From positions 1,240,001 through 1,304,000 of the forward strand of contig CAVQVN010000009.1 in assembly GCA_963717135.1 (NCBI GenBank): a DNA stretch of 64,000 nucleotides, in the 5' to 3' direction. Made by a program: the position numbers and the translations under genes. The notes beneath the pieces were generated by a model. It was not told where the DNA came from and did no database searches. It was given only the letters and a program-made list of their open reading frames with translations. Source of the DNA: UBA4744 sp963717135. GTDB lineage: Bacteria; Actinomycetota; Acidimicrobiia; Spongiisociales; UBA4744. Shown here one piece after another: positions 47,428 through 55,920 of the stretch (position 1 is the first letter of the stretch; each line of letters begins with the position of its first letter).

Positions 47428-49552
47428 ATGCTCGACCCGGAGGTGTACATTTCTCTGAGGGGAGGGGGAGGAGGGGTGGTGCGCCGGATTGTGCTGTTCG
47501 GGGTGCTGGTCTTGCTGCTATCGGCCTGTACATGGTTTGGTCCATCGAGGCTGGTTGTGTCACCTGAAGCGATCAGCCGGGTTGATGAGACGCTGACCGC
47601 CATGGCCCGCGACGGCATCTTCACTGGCTCTGTTTTGGTCGCTCAGGACGGGGAGGTGCTTCTCCGTGAGGGGTACGGGTTCGCGGATCGTGCCCAAGAA
47701 ACCCCCAATACACCCCAGGCGCGGTTTCACCTCGGCTCCATCTCCAAACAGTTCACCGCGATGGCGATCCTCATCCTGCAGTCGCAGGGCACCCTGAGCG
47801 TCAAGGACCCCATCTGCGACACCATCACCGATTGTCCTGCGGCGTGGCGGGATATCACCATCCATCACCTGTTGACGAACACCTCGGGCCTGTCTCCCCG
47901 GCTGGACGACATCGTGTGGACCGCGGCAAGCGACCCGGCGACGCCGCCTGATCCTGCATACTTCATTGAGATCACCCAAGGGGTGCCGCTGGAGGCGCGC
48001 CCGGGCGAGCAGTACGCCTACAGCAATTACGGTTACGTCCTCCTGGCCCAGATCATCGAACAGGTCTCCGGTCAGACCTATGCGGGCTTCCTCGAGCAGG
48101 CCATCTTCGCGCCGCTGAATATGCGGGACACGGGTTACGAGGACGATTCGAGCGGAGTGGTGCCCGGATACACCGATCGCTACGCCACAACATCGGCGCC
48201 GTATGTGGCGCTGCCCATCTCCGACGGCGAAGGCCAGCTGTACTCCACGACCGAAGATCTCCTACTGTGGGACCAGGCTCTCAACACCGAGCAGCTACTG
48301 TCTGAGGCCGAGCTGGATCAGATGTATGAGCCCTTTGTCCAGGAGACCGAGTACCCGGGATTCGGCTACGGGTACGGTTGGTTGATCGGTGAGGATCATG
48401 ACCGACCCGTCGCCGGCGGCGCGGGCCTGTCGTCCGGCTTCGCGACCCTCTACGTCCGATACCCGGAAGATGGACTGACGCTGATCGTGCTGATGAATCA
48501 GCGGGACATCAACCACTTCTCCATCTGGGGGGCCATCTCCAACAAACTGTTCGGGGAGACGCCTCCAACTTCCGTACCAGGGGGGTCTCCGTCTCCCCGG
48601 GGGCGAGAGGCTCACCATCTGGCCTATGACCAGGAATCCCATCAGGTGATCCTGTTCGGCGGCGCGACAGCCTTCTCCTGCCAGGGCGAAGGCGTGGGGT
48701 CAATTGACACTCTGGACGATACCTGGGCGTGGGATGTCCAGACACAGTCATGGACGGAGATGCATCCCGCCATCCGCCCGGCAGGGCGCGTCTTCGGTCA
48801 GATGGTCTATGACGCCGAGTCGGATCGCGTCATCCTGGCCGGGGGGACGGATGCTCTGGAACAGCCGCTGGGTGATGTGTGGGCCTATGACTTCAATACC
48901 GACTCATGGGAGCAGATCACCAGTGGGCCGGGGGCTCGCTGGCTGCAGAGCATGGTCTACGATTCCGAATCGGATCGGGTGGTCGTCTTTGGAGGCGTGA
49001 ACGAACCCGGATGCATTATCGGGATCCCTGAGCTATTCCGGGATACCTGGAGCTATGACTTCAACACCGATACGTGGACTGAGGCAGTCTCCGACGTGCA
49101 CCCCCCTCTGCCGGACGGATTGCAGTCCGCCTATTCGTCTGCGGCCGACCGCATGTTCCTGTTGGGCAGCTTCGACCCGACCGCGCAGTCCCGGCACCTG
49201 GACGTATGACCTGAACGCGAATGCCTGGGCGGAGATCGGCACGTCCTCGTATGTGCCGGATTGGCGCGCTCGCATGGTGTATGACTCCGAATCGGACCGG
49301 TTCATCGTGTTCCCCTACGCGTCGGACCGCTACGTCGTTGTTTATGACCTGAACACAGGCGGTGAGGAAAGAAGGGCGTTGCCCTCGGGCGCCGACCTTC
49401 CTGAGCCGAGAGAGAACGGCAGCATGATCTATGTGGAGGATCTCGACCGCGTGTTTCTGTTCAGTGGGTATCCGCTGAGCGGAACAGAATTCCCCACCGA
49501 CGTCTGGTTGTACGACCTAGACGGCAACACCTGGGAGAAGGTGGAGCCGTAG
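47428..49552 (+). CDS. Beta-lactamase-class-C-like serine hydrolase lipoprotein with kelch-type domain, frameshifted near 49.19 kb
   Basis: A lipoprotein signal (IVLFGVLVLLLSAC, Cys34) is followed by a penicillin-binding-protein/class C beta-lactamase fold: GSISKQFTAM with Ser104 and Lys107, the YSNYG motif, and a C-terminal AGGAGLSSG in place of KTG/HTG. From about residue 390 come kelch-like blades (DDTWAWDVQTQSWTEM, GDVWAYDFNTDSWEQI). The first frame ends at 49209. The blades continue in another frame to 49552 (TWTYDLNANAWAEIG, DVWLYDLDGNTWEKVEP), so one base is gained or lost at about 49190. It probably acts outside the membrane on peptide or ester bonds. ATG 47428 has GAGGAA upstream; GTG 47476 or 47479 after AGGAGGGG is an alternative. 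Confidence 0.8.
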
Positions 49553-49640
49553 TACGGAATCGAGGAGGTCACGAGAATCGCTTGCCAAGCGTTCGGGGTC
49601 GACAACTCGGCTCGTAGCGAGGGTGTACGCCGCGTGGACT

Positions 49641-49997
49641 TCATCGAACGATCAAGAGACCAATCACAATGGACATCACACTGAGAACCCCAGGGATCAG
49701 GAGATCTCTCCAGGCGGGGTCTCTTTTTTCGGTTCGCAGGTGAGCAGGAAGTCTTCGCTCGATGACCGGGTAGATCGTGAAATAGGCCAAGACGTACACC
49801 ACCGCCATGAGTAGCCCGACGAAGATGCCATCAATCGATTGGGACTCCGCCCGTGAATCAAACACGAAGACGTTCGCCGCCATGAGACCCACCAAGGCCC
49901 ACAACAGAAAGCCTCCGGGGATCACAAGGAAGGTCCTCTTGTCTCTCTGGCTCAATCCAAGCAACGGAAAAAGGGAAACAAACAGAAGGATCCCCAC
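49641..49997 (-). CDS. Small membrane protein, possibly 5'-truncated
   Basis: The 118-residue protein has about four hydrophobic segments (VSLFPLLGL, FLLWALVGLMAANVFVF, IFVGLLMAVVYVLAYFTIY, LLIPGVLSVMSIVIGLLI) and a charged loop before the last. I do not recognise it. The only start is GTG 49997, yet the hydrophobic run already begins upstream (AWPFFALLSIVAVVG, without any start codon before a stop at 50052). The natural N-terminus may therefore have been lost. It is convergent with the serine hydrolase gene. Confidence 0.5.
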   Translation of the reverse strand: MGILLFVSLFPLLGLSQRDKRTFLVIPGGFLLWALVGLMAANVFVFDSRAESQSIDGIFVGLLMAVVYVLAYFTIYPVIERRLPAHLRTEKRDPAWRDLLIPGVLSVMSIVIGLLIVR

Positions 49998-50052
49998 GAC
50001 CGCAACGATCGAGAGAAGCGCAAAGAATGGCCACGCCGACCGACCACCGCGT

Positions 50053-50422
50053 CAGGGTTTTCTACGATGGACATATGCCATCCCTCCTCGCTAGACGGAC
50101 AGGGTTGGCACGCACTTGCCGGGAGGGTGGACGCAGAGATTCATCCGGACCTGGTTTCAGCAGGACCGGCTACGGGTCTCCCACCCGACCGGTGAGTGCC
50201 GTTCCCAGGGTCCGCCGGCGTGTCATTCAAAAGACAACCCCATCATCCGAGGTGTCAGCCGGTTCGCGAGCCAAGCTGAACCCCGAGAACTAACCAACCG
50301 TAGTATCCGGCCGAGGGTGACAACCATCCACCACGATCAGCGCACCAACCCATCCTCCCTGCCGGATAGGCGTGGGTGACTGACCTTCGTGTGGCCAGTG
50401 GGTGGGGAGCTATCGTGGCCAG
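50053..50422. other. No gene seen
   Basis: This gap of about 370 bases before the cyclase gene has only short overlapping frames with unlike composition. I see no repeat of the 41-base family and no convincing promoter. Confidence 0.5.
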
Positions 50423-51388
50423 ATGTCCTTCACACATTCTCCAGAGATCGAGGCGGTAGCTCGAAGAGTGTTGGCAACCTGGGGCCAAGGTGACGCGGAG
50501 ACCATGTCGAATCTGTTCTCGTCCAGCGCCGATCTCCGGGTCCTCGGTTTCGACGCTGACGAGCAGTGGAGCGGTGCAGACGAGTTCCTGAAAGTCTTCA
50601 CTGCCCAGATGGACGAAATGCCTGACTGGAGCATTGAGAATCACCATGTGGAGGCGTTTGAGGACGAATCGTTTGGCTGGGCAACTCTGCAGTCGACGAT
50701 CGTCACTCCAGAGGGCGAAACGCCCATACGCCACACGGCCGTGTTCCGCCTAGAAGGAGGGGCTTGGAAGGTCGTTCAGTGGCACAACTCGATACCCGTC
50801 CCCAATCAGCAAGTATTCGGCGTAGAACTCACAACCACGTTGAATCGCTTGGTTGCATCGGTTCTCGATGCCGGCTCTGATCTCGCTGGAGCCTCAGGAT
50901 CTGAAGGCACTGTGACTTTGGTATTCACTGACATTGTTGATTCGACGGTTCTCGCTCAGTCCGTCGGAGACGTTGCGTGGGCAAAGATGATTAGTTCGCA
51001 TGAACGCACAATCGGACGCATTGCAGGCTCGCATGGAGGAACCGTTGTCAAGTTCCTTGGTGACGGATCAATGCTGGTCTTTGAATCCGCCCGTGCGGCG
51101 GTACGAGCTGCGGTCGAGCTCCAACGTTCCTGCGATGCAGAGCCCTATACCATTCGTATTGGCATTCATACCGGCGAGGTCATCCGCACCGCTAATGATC
51201 TCCTCGGCCTCACGGTGAACAAGGCCGCACGGGTTGCCTCTGCTGCCACCGGCGGTGGCATCATGGTCTCGTCCACGACCAGGGATCTCGTCGGCCAGAT
51301 GGAAGGCGTGCGGATCGGCGAACCGAAGATCGTTCGACTCAAAGGGATTGCGGACGCTCACCAGATAGCTCCCGTCGAGTGGCAATGA
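50423..51388 (+). CDS. Class III adenylate/guanylate cyclase with N-terminal NTF2/SnoaL-like domain
   Basis: The protein is 321 residues from ATG 50423 (MSFTHSPEIEAVARRVL). Residues 1-130 form a SnoaL/NTF2-like fold (VLATWGQGDAETMSNLFSS, WKVVQWHNSIPVPNQ), likely a small-ligand pocket. The C-terminal half is a class III cyclase domain with metal aspartates in VFTDIVDSTVLAQ and VVKFLGDGSMLVF and the transition-state Asn and Arg in LTVNKAARVAS. It is cytoplasmic and should make cAMP or cGMP when the sensor domain is occupied. ATP versus GTP choice is not resolved here. No effector gene is adjacent. Confidence 0.88.
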   Translation: MSFTHSPEIEAVARRVLATWGQGDAETMSNLFSSSADLRVLGFDADEQWSGADEFLKVFTAQMDEMPDWSIENHHVEAFEDESFGWATLQSTIVTPEGETPIRHTAVFRLEGGAWKVVQWHNSIPVPNQQVFGVELTTTLNRLVASVLDAGSDLAGASGSEGTVTLVFTDIVDSTVLAQSVGDVAWAKMISSHERTIGRIAGSHGGTVVKFLGDGSMLVFESARAAVRAAVELQRSCDAEPYTIRIGIHTGEVIRTANDLLGLTVNKAARVASAATGGGIMVSSTTRDLVGQMEGVRIGEPKIVRLKGIADAHQIAPVEWQ

Positions 51389-51429
51389 TCGACGTCGGCT
51401 ATGCGCTCATCGAAAGATGAGATCCACGC

Positions 51430-51455
51430 ATAACGGCACATACGTGCTCGGTTAT
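51430..51455. repeat. Short inverted repeat resembling the 41-base boundary element
   Basis: ATAAC (51430-51434) and GTTAT (51451-51455) enclose GCAC-ATAC-GTGC. On the minus strand it ends GCCGTTATGCG, close to the GTTATGGCG end of the 41-base repeats. It lies between the convergent cyclase and methyltransferase genes. Confidence 0.4.
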
Positions 51456-51643
51456 CCGAGTGCTGGTCGACCACCGCCCGTGACGTCAGCGGATGCCTGC
51501 ACCTTGGCTGGGGCCATCGTTGCCAGGGTGTTGATGCCCCCATTTCGATTCGAGGTGAAAACCGGGGCGGCGCGACCCGAACGCCCACGCCGGTCGGCCC
51601 GCCTTTCGCCATCACGACATCGTCGCTTGCGGCTTCCGTGCGC

Positions 51644-52444
51644 CTACAGCCTGCTGCCGATGCCGACAAAGACCTCGACGGGAAGTTTCGTGACGTTCGG
51701 TCCGTAGCGCTCCAACACCGCGGCGACGAACATGTCGCGCACAGCCCCGACCTGCTCCTCCGGCAGCCGGCTCAGGAGCATCGCCATTCCCGCGCTCATG
51801 ACGTCCCAGGCGCCGCGCGGAGAGCCGACCTCGACACTCAGGTCCAACTTCTGCAGCGTCACATCGGCGAACCCCGCGGTGGACATGGCCTCGGCCAGGC
51901 TCATCGGGTCAATCTGAAGTCGGTTTCCCGGCGGGAGCTCGAGATCCGGGAGCGCGGTGTGCAGCGCCTGCTCGCAAAACCAGATGGGCATGACGTGCTC
52001 GGGTCGGCCGAAGATCACGACGACGCCCAGACCGCCGGTCGCGGTGACGCGGAACATTTCACGTAGTCCCGCATCGGTGTCCGGGAAGAGCATCACGCCG
52101 AACTGTGAGCAGACCCGCTCGAACGTGAGATCCTCGAGGTCGAGGTTTGTCCCGTCCATGACCGCGGTCCTGATACTGGTGACTCCTGCCTCCTCGGCTC
52201 GAGCACGCAAGAGGTCAAGCATGCCCGGGGAGAGGTCGGTCGCGAGCACCTCGGCACCGAGCTCGGCCGCAGGGATGCTCAGCGCACCGCTTCCCGCCGC
52301 CACGTCGAGCAACCGCATGCCTGGCTGCACGTTTGCGAATCGGAGAACTGCCCGGGCGATTGCAGTGAACGACGAGCTGAAGGCTTGGTCGTAACCACCG
52401 CCGAGGGCGTCCCAGGCATCGCGCGTCGCGTGCTCATCGCTCAT
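51644..52444 (-). CDS. Class I SAM-dependent methyltransferase (UbiE/COQ5-like)
   Basis: The 266-residue protein starts at ATG 52444 (MSDEHATRDAWDALGGGYDQ). It has motif I LLDVAAGSGALSIPAAELG, an acidic loop EVLATDLSPGMLDLLRA, and VCSQFGVMLFPDTDAGLREM at motif IV/V, as in UbiE/MenG-like methyltransferases. It transfers methyl from SAM to a small molecule; the acceptor is unknown. The frame is open to 52615, but homology starts at 52444. It is one of a run of minus-strand genes separated by 41-base repeats; the repeat at 52552-52592 lies 107 bases upstream. Confidence 0.85.
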   Translation of the reverse strand: MSDEHATRDAWDALGGGYDQAFSSSFTAIARAVLRFANVQPGMRLLDVAAGSGALSIPAAELGAEVLATDLSPGMLDLLRARAEEAGVTSIRTAVMDGTNLDLEDLTFERVCSQFGVMLFPDTDAGLREMFRVTATGGLGVVVIFGRPEHVMPIWFCEQALHTALPDLELPPGNRLQIDPMSLAEAMSTAGFADVTLQKLDLSVEVGSPRGAWDVMSAGMAMLLSRLPEEQVGAVRDMFVAAVLERYGPNVTKLPVEVFVGIGSRL

Positions 52445-52551
52445 CGATCTCGTCTCCGGCTCGGGTCGGCAGCCGTATGCCAGCGACTCGGAGTCAGAGA
52501 GTAGCCGTGCGGGATCACCGCAGCCACCGTCCCGCACCGACACCAGATATG

Positions 52552-52592
52552 GCGCCCTAACGCACATTTCCCCAAGTGACCGGGATCGGCAC
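52552..52592 (-). repeat. 41-base cassette-boundary repeat, copy 2
   Basis: GCGCCCTAAC ... CGGCAC, 41 bases. On the minus strand it ends TGTGCGTTAGGGCGC. It is located between the lipoprotein gene and the methyltransferase gene. Confidence 0.8.
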
Positions 52593-52706
52593 GAAAGTGC
52601 GCAATGCTGAGCCACTCAGCGTGACCATTGTCGCTCGCGGAACCGCCGATTGGTGGTTCTTGGGGATTTCTGGCGTTCGCCCATGAAGGTGTTGGGCGGC
52701 CTGCAG

Positions 52707-53213
52707 TCAGGACTCTGCGGGGCCGATCGCCGTATCGGCGTTGTTGACCACTGCGATCTCTCCGTAGGTGTTGTCTACGCACTTTGCGGCGAGTGCGGAC
52801 GCCTGCGATCCGGCGATCCGTTCAACATCTTCGACGTAGAGATAGCCGCCACCTCCGTAGATTTCGTCACCGACCGCCATCGATTCACCCCGGGACGTGA
52901 CCACTGCCTGGTTGTCGGCGTCCCATCGGGTACCGGCCGGCCACACGACGGGGTAGCGTTCACCGACTTCGTCGAGCGCCACATAGAGACACTCGCCATC
53001 GAGCTCGAGAACACCGCGCACCTCCGCAGCCATGCCCTCTTGACTGCTGGATGGCTCGGGATATCGCATCACTGGCCCATCGACTCCGGGACTATTGGAC
53101 GATCCACACGCAGCTAGGACCATGCCAGACACCATGCAACCAAAGACGGTCAATCGGCGGGCGACTCGGAGACCGCGTTCGTTGTCAAAGGCATTGGGGG
53201 CCGGAGTATCCAT
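52707..53213 (-). CDS. Small lipoprotein, paralogue of the 55.9-kb lipoprotein
   Basis: This 168-residue protein has a lipobox (MVSGMVLAACGSS). Its domain (GVLELDGECLYVALDEVGER, VVWPAGTRWDADNQAVV, GGGGYLYVEDVERIAG) matches the first domain of the lipoprotein at 55921 (GVLTLQDGGCWAIDLGDGPR, VVFPAGYTKPADDGAVM). The function is unknown; it is probably outward-facing on the membrane. I chose ATG 53213 (MDTPAPNAFDNERG), but the frame is open to 53249. The 41-base repeat lies 138 bases upstream. Confidence 0.7.
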   Translation of the reverse strand: MDTPAPNAFDNERGLRVARRLTVFGCMVSGMVLAACGSSNSPGVDGPVMRYPEPSSSQEGMAAEVRGVLELDGECLYVALDEVGERYPVVWPAGTRWDADNQAVVTSRGESMAVGDEIYGGGGYLYVEDVERIAGSQASALAAKCVDNTYGEIAVVNNADTAIGPAES

Positions 53214-53350
53214 GAGCTTGAGACGCTCAGCGTACCCGCCCGGTTCCAAACCAATGAGCCGGATTCGGTCTCATCCGCCCCGCGATGCTGTCCTGTCCGT
53301 CGGCCGTTTGCGACGTCCGGCAAGCGCAGGTGCACCGGATCGAGCGATAT

Positions 53351-53391
53351 GCGCCATAACGCTCATGGGCGAGAACCACGCAGACCGGCAC
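53351..53391 (-). repeat. 41-base cassette-boundary repeat, copy 3
   Basis: GCGCCATAAC ... GCAGACCGGCAC, 41 bases; it shares GCAGACCGGCAC with copy 4. It lies between two minus-strand genes. Confidence 0.8.
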
Positions 53392-53424
53392 TTCTAGGTG
53401 CGGATGCGTCAACGAGCTCGGAGA

Positions 53425-53898
53425 TCAGCCGAGATTCGAGCGGACCTCTGCGGCCTGATCGACGATCCGGCTCGCCCTCTTGACAGACGACTCCGCGCGG
53501 ACGCTCCGCCGAAGGCGTCGAGCGTGCTCTGTCACGAAATCGCACACATCACTGAGCTCGGATGTCGAGTAGTGGTCTGCGCATTGGTCCACGTATCGGA
53601 GGAGATGCTCCAGGTAGGCGCACTTCTCCCAGAAGACGCCTTTCGGCGCAGTCGCTGCAACAAGCGGCAGATGGCAGGGATCGCGGTGACTCCAGAAGAA
53701 GTTGACCGAGCGCCAGTTCCCACGCTGATCCAACTCTGCGACCTTGTCTGCTGTGAGTTCGGCAAGCCAGTCGGCTTCGAGGGCTGGCGGTACCCGGTAT
53801 TCGAGGTACTGCTGCTCAACGCCGTCGCGTGACATGTAGAAGCGCGATCCGTCGTAACGGAAATACAACTCCCGAGCTGCTTCTAGATCCGAGGCCAC
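53425..53898 (-). CDS. Hypothetical protein of the cassette-like array, 157 residues
   Basis: I do not recognise this soluble protein (MASDLEAARELYFRYDGSRF). It is Trp/Tyr/His-rich in the middle (NWRSVNFFWSHRDPCHLPLV) and helical and basic at the end (TEHARRLRRSVRAESSVKRA). It starts 53 bases after the 41-base repeat copy 4 and ends 33 bases before copy 3, so it is neatly bounded by repeats as a cassette gene would be. Confidence 0.65.
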   Translation of the reverse strand: MASDLEAARELYFRYDGSRFYMSRDGVEQQYLEYRVPPALEADWLAELTADKVAELDQRGNWRSVNFFWSHRDPCHLPLVAATAPKGVFWEKCAYLEHLLRYVDQCADHYSTSELSDVCDFVTEHARRLRRSVRAESSVKRASRIVDQAAEVRSNLG

Positions 53899-53951
53899 AC
53901 TTCGACTCTATCCCGACATTCGGATCTGACTGGACCAGATCGCCAGATCCC

Positions 53952-53992
53952 GCGCCATAACGAGCACATCGCCGACTAGCGCAGACCGGCAC
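53952..53992 (-). repeat. 41-base cassette-boundary repeat, copy 4
   Basis: GCGCCATAAC ... GCAGACCGGCAC, 41 bases. It is part of a longer block (53950-54285) that recurs in diverged form at 58335-58655. Confidence 0.8.
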
Positions 53993-54285
53993 GTCCGCGC
54001 TCGGCACTGTTCAGACTGTCGAACACGTTGACTGGAGACTCCCAGCTCCGATCGTCTGGTCAGTTGCCACTCAGTTCCCGGTGTTTGGTGGCGGTGGGTT
54101 GCCCGTCGACCTTGGCACCGCCTGCCGCGATGATGGGTTCGCCTCGATCAGCTTCGGCTCGAAACAACAGCGTGTCCTTCCCGGACCAGCTTGGCGATGG
54201 TCGGGTTCTCCGACAACCGCTCTCCGACCCCGACCACTAGCTCCCGACCGACCGCCGCGGCCAGTTTCTCGAGGGTGTCGAGGGT
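53993..54285 (-). repeat. Block duplicated at 58377-58655
   Basis: The trailer and the last part of the XRE antitoxin gene recur around 58.5 kb (for example GTGTCCTTCCCGGACCAG and CTCCCGACC..CCGCGGCCAG in both). The two copies are clearly diverged, so the duplication is not recent. Confidence 0.7.
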
Positions 54286-54501
54286 TGGCCGGGTGCCGCC
54301 GCCCTCCATGCGGGCGATGGCCGACTGCGTGGTTCCCATCCGCTGGGCGAGTTCGGCTTGAGTGAGTTTCGCTTCGGTTCGGAGCCGAAAGACCAACTCC
54401 CTGAAGGCGGTAATCCTGGCCTCATCGTCGTACGCGGCTCTGCCGGCTTCCGACAGCGCCCTGGATGCCTTCAGTTCCTCCCAGCCGGTTCGCTTGGACA
54501 T
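54148..54501 (-). CDS. XRE-family antitoxin (HigA type)
   Basis: This 117-residue protein starts at ATG 54501 (MSKRTGWEELKASRAL). The helix-turn-helix (LTQAELAQRMGTTQSAIARM) is followed by EGGGTRPTLDTLEKLAAAVG, typical of HigA/XRE antitoxins that bind the toxin and repress their operon. The partner toxin gene lies directly upstream on the same strand (toxin-first order, as in higBA) and is frameshifted as read. The C-terminal 40 residues are copied as a relic at about 58.55-58.65 kb. Confidence 0.88.
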   Translation of the reverse strand: MSKRTGWEELKASRALSEAGRAAYDDEARITAFRELVFRLRTEAKLTQAELAQRMGTTQSAIARMEGGGTRPTLDTLEKLAAAVGRELVVGVGERLSENPTIAKLVREGHAVVSSRS

Positions 54502-54505
54502 CCGA

Positions 54506-54848
54506 TCACTCCTCACCTGAAGTGTGTTGTTCCGCCATGCACCGCTCCATCGCTCGCTTCGCCCGGCCGACCTCAACCCGCTCTTGCCGCCGGGTCTTCG
54601 AGAACACGGTCAGCAGGATGACCTGCCTACCGGTGGCGATCCAATACGTCACCCTCGTCGCCCGGCCGTCCAGGTAGAAGCGGAGCTCTCGAAGCTTCCC
54701 ATATAGCCGGCGGGTGTGGCTCATCAAGCAGCGGACCCTGGTCGGCCAGCCGATCGATGTGAAATCGCACACGGGCTTGGTCACCATCGCCGAGGGAGAC
54801 GTACCAATCCCGAACCTCCGGCTCGAGTTCCACCTCACCCCACGACAT
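54506..54848 (-). pseudogene. RelE/HigB-family toxin, frameshifted
   Basis: The N-terminal part (VELEPEVRDWYVSLGDGDQA, ADQGPLLDEPH) and the C-terminal part (KLRELRFYLDGRATRVTYWI, VFSKTRRQERVEVGRAKRAM) of a phage-derived Gp49-like HigB toxin are in two frames. They join near 54717 at CCACACCCGCCGG, where one extra C shifts the frame. HigB toxins cut mRNA on the ribosome. The antitoxin downstream is intact, which fits harmless loss of the toxin, unless this is a sequence error. Confidence 0.75.
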
Positions 54849-55105
54849 AGCGCACATGCTATACCGAACGAAAAGGCATGGAACGGGATTCGTTCTTAGG
54901 CAGGATCACCCGTTCAGGCGTAGGAGGTGTTTCGTCGCCGAGGTGGACGACTATTTGACGCCGACCCATCACTCACACTCCTGGGCCGCGACTGGGCCGC
55001 GGGAGAACCGAAAACGACGGGAAAACTCGCGAACTGCTACAAGCCAAACATCAATGTTTATAAGGGTATTTGCCGGATCGGCCTATGGAGCCTGAACCCC
55101 CTGAG

Positions 55106-55285
55106 GGGACTCTAATCCCAAGGGCGTAAGTTCGATTCTCACCGGGCCCACCAAAAATATGCCCGTATTCATTGAGATATCTGGCGATCCGCTCGAAGCT
55201 CCACCACCCCAGGGCCAAGAAACTCCGCCAAAGCCTCCCTTCCGAGGGAAACAGGTGGCCGTAGCGATCCATGGTGACGGGAATG
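55106..55285 (+). other. Second attachment-site copy: tRNA-Lys 3' half plus integrase tail remnant
   Basis: Bases 55106-55152 repeat the anticodon-to-acceptor part of tRNA-Lys (CTAATCCCAAGG, then TTCGATTCTCACCGGGCCCA). The next 130 bases match the sequence after the true tRNA, including TGCCCGTATTC, GATCCGCTCGAAGCTCC and ACAGGTGGCCGTAGCGATC. The integrase tail on the minus strand (DRYGHLFPSE) is degraded. Both copies have the same order, so the segment between them is bounded by direct repeats of an attachment site. Confidence 0.8.
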
Positions 55286-55479
55286 TTGTCACGATGCCTT
55301 CGGTGCCTTCACCGCCGCTATCGACCATGCGAGACCCCGCCTCAACCAGAACACTGGTCTGCCCGGTCCGCCCCCACCCGAACCCGATGTCGGTGCTCGG
55401 GTCGCTTGGCGAATCGCCAGACGCCCAACCGAACGAGATGCAGCCGAACGGCAAACACCGGGCCCCGACCTCGCGGCCG

Positions 55480-55675
55480 GATGAGTTCACGATCCTTGTC
55501 GACGACACCTTCCTGCCATCCGGATCCAAGATCACCACCACCGACCGGCGCCTTTGCAGGTCAACACCCACGTAACGTGACACAAGGGGCCTACCTTCTC
55601 GAGTCGGCCATTGACAGCCCGAAGTATCGGGAAACCGTCAACGGGGAACGGAGGCCCGCTCCCTCATCGCATCAC
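55480..55675 (-). mobile_element. Remnant of an IS1111-type element
   Basis: The end and the first 20 or so codons of a transposase (MSRYVGVDLQRRRSVVVILD) match the intact element at 44743-46166 with scattered differences. It carries the same 15-base end GGCCCGCTCCCTCAT (55653-55667). The rest of the element is missing; 55286-55479 holds no recognised gene. Confidence 0.75.
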
Positions 55676-55721
55676 ATCGGTGCTGGGGTGCTGAATATCG
55701 TGCGAAGCCCAGCTGGTCACG

Positions 55722-55920
55722 GTGACGCCGGCGTCGTCGCTTGGGCGGGAATCCAGCCTTCAGCGCTCCACTGATGCTGGAGCACCTGCCCGTGCCCGCT
55801 GGGGACTAGCGCTCTTGGTGGGCACTCTTGTTCTTGCAGCTTGCGCATCGGGGAACCGAATTGGGGGTCGGGGACGTCTGATTGTGGAGTCCCTTCTACC
55901 CGTGGCTGAGGAAGTGAGTT
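55722..55920 (+). pseudogene. Possible lipoprotein gene fragment
   Basis: The frame contains a lipoprotein-like signal (WGLALLVGTLVLAACASGN) but ends soon after (LIVESLLPVAEEVSC) and overlaps the start of the next lipoprotein gene. It may be the truncated 5' end of a paralogue. Confidence 0.35.

Noticed and set aside
55106..55152. A second tRNA gene
   Set aside because: Only the 3' half matches tRNA-Lys; D arm and 5' acceptor strand are absent. It is an attachment-site copy.
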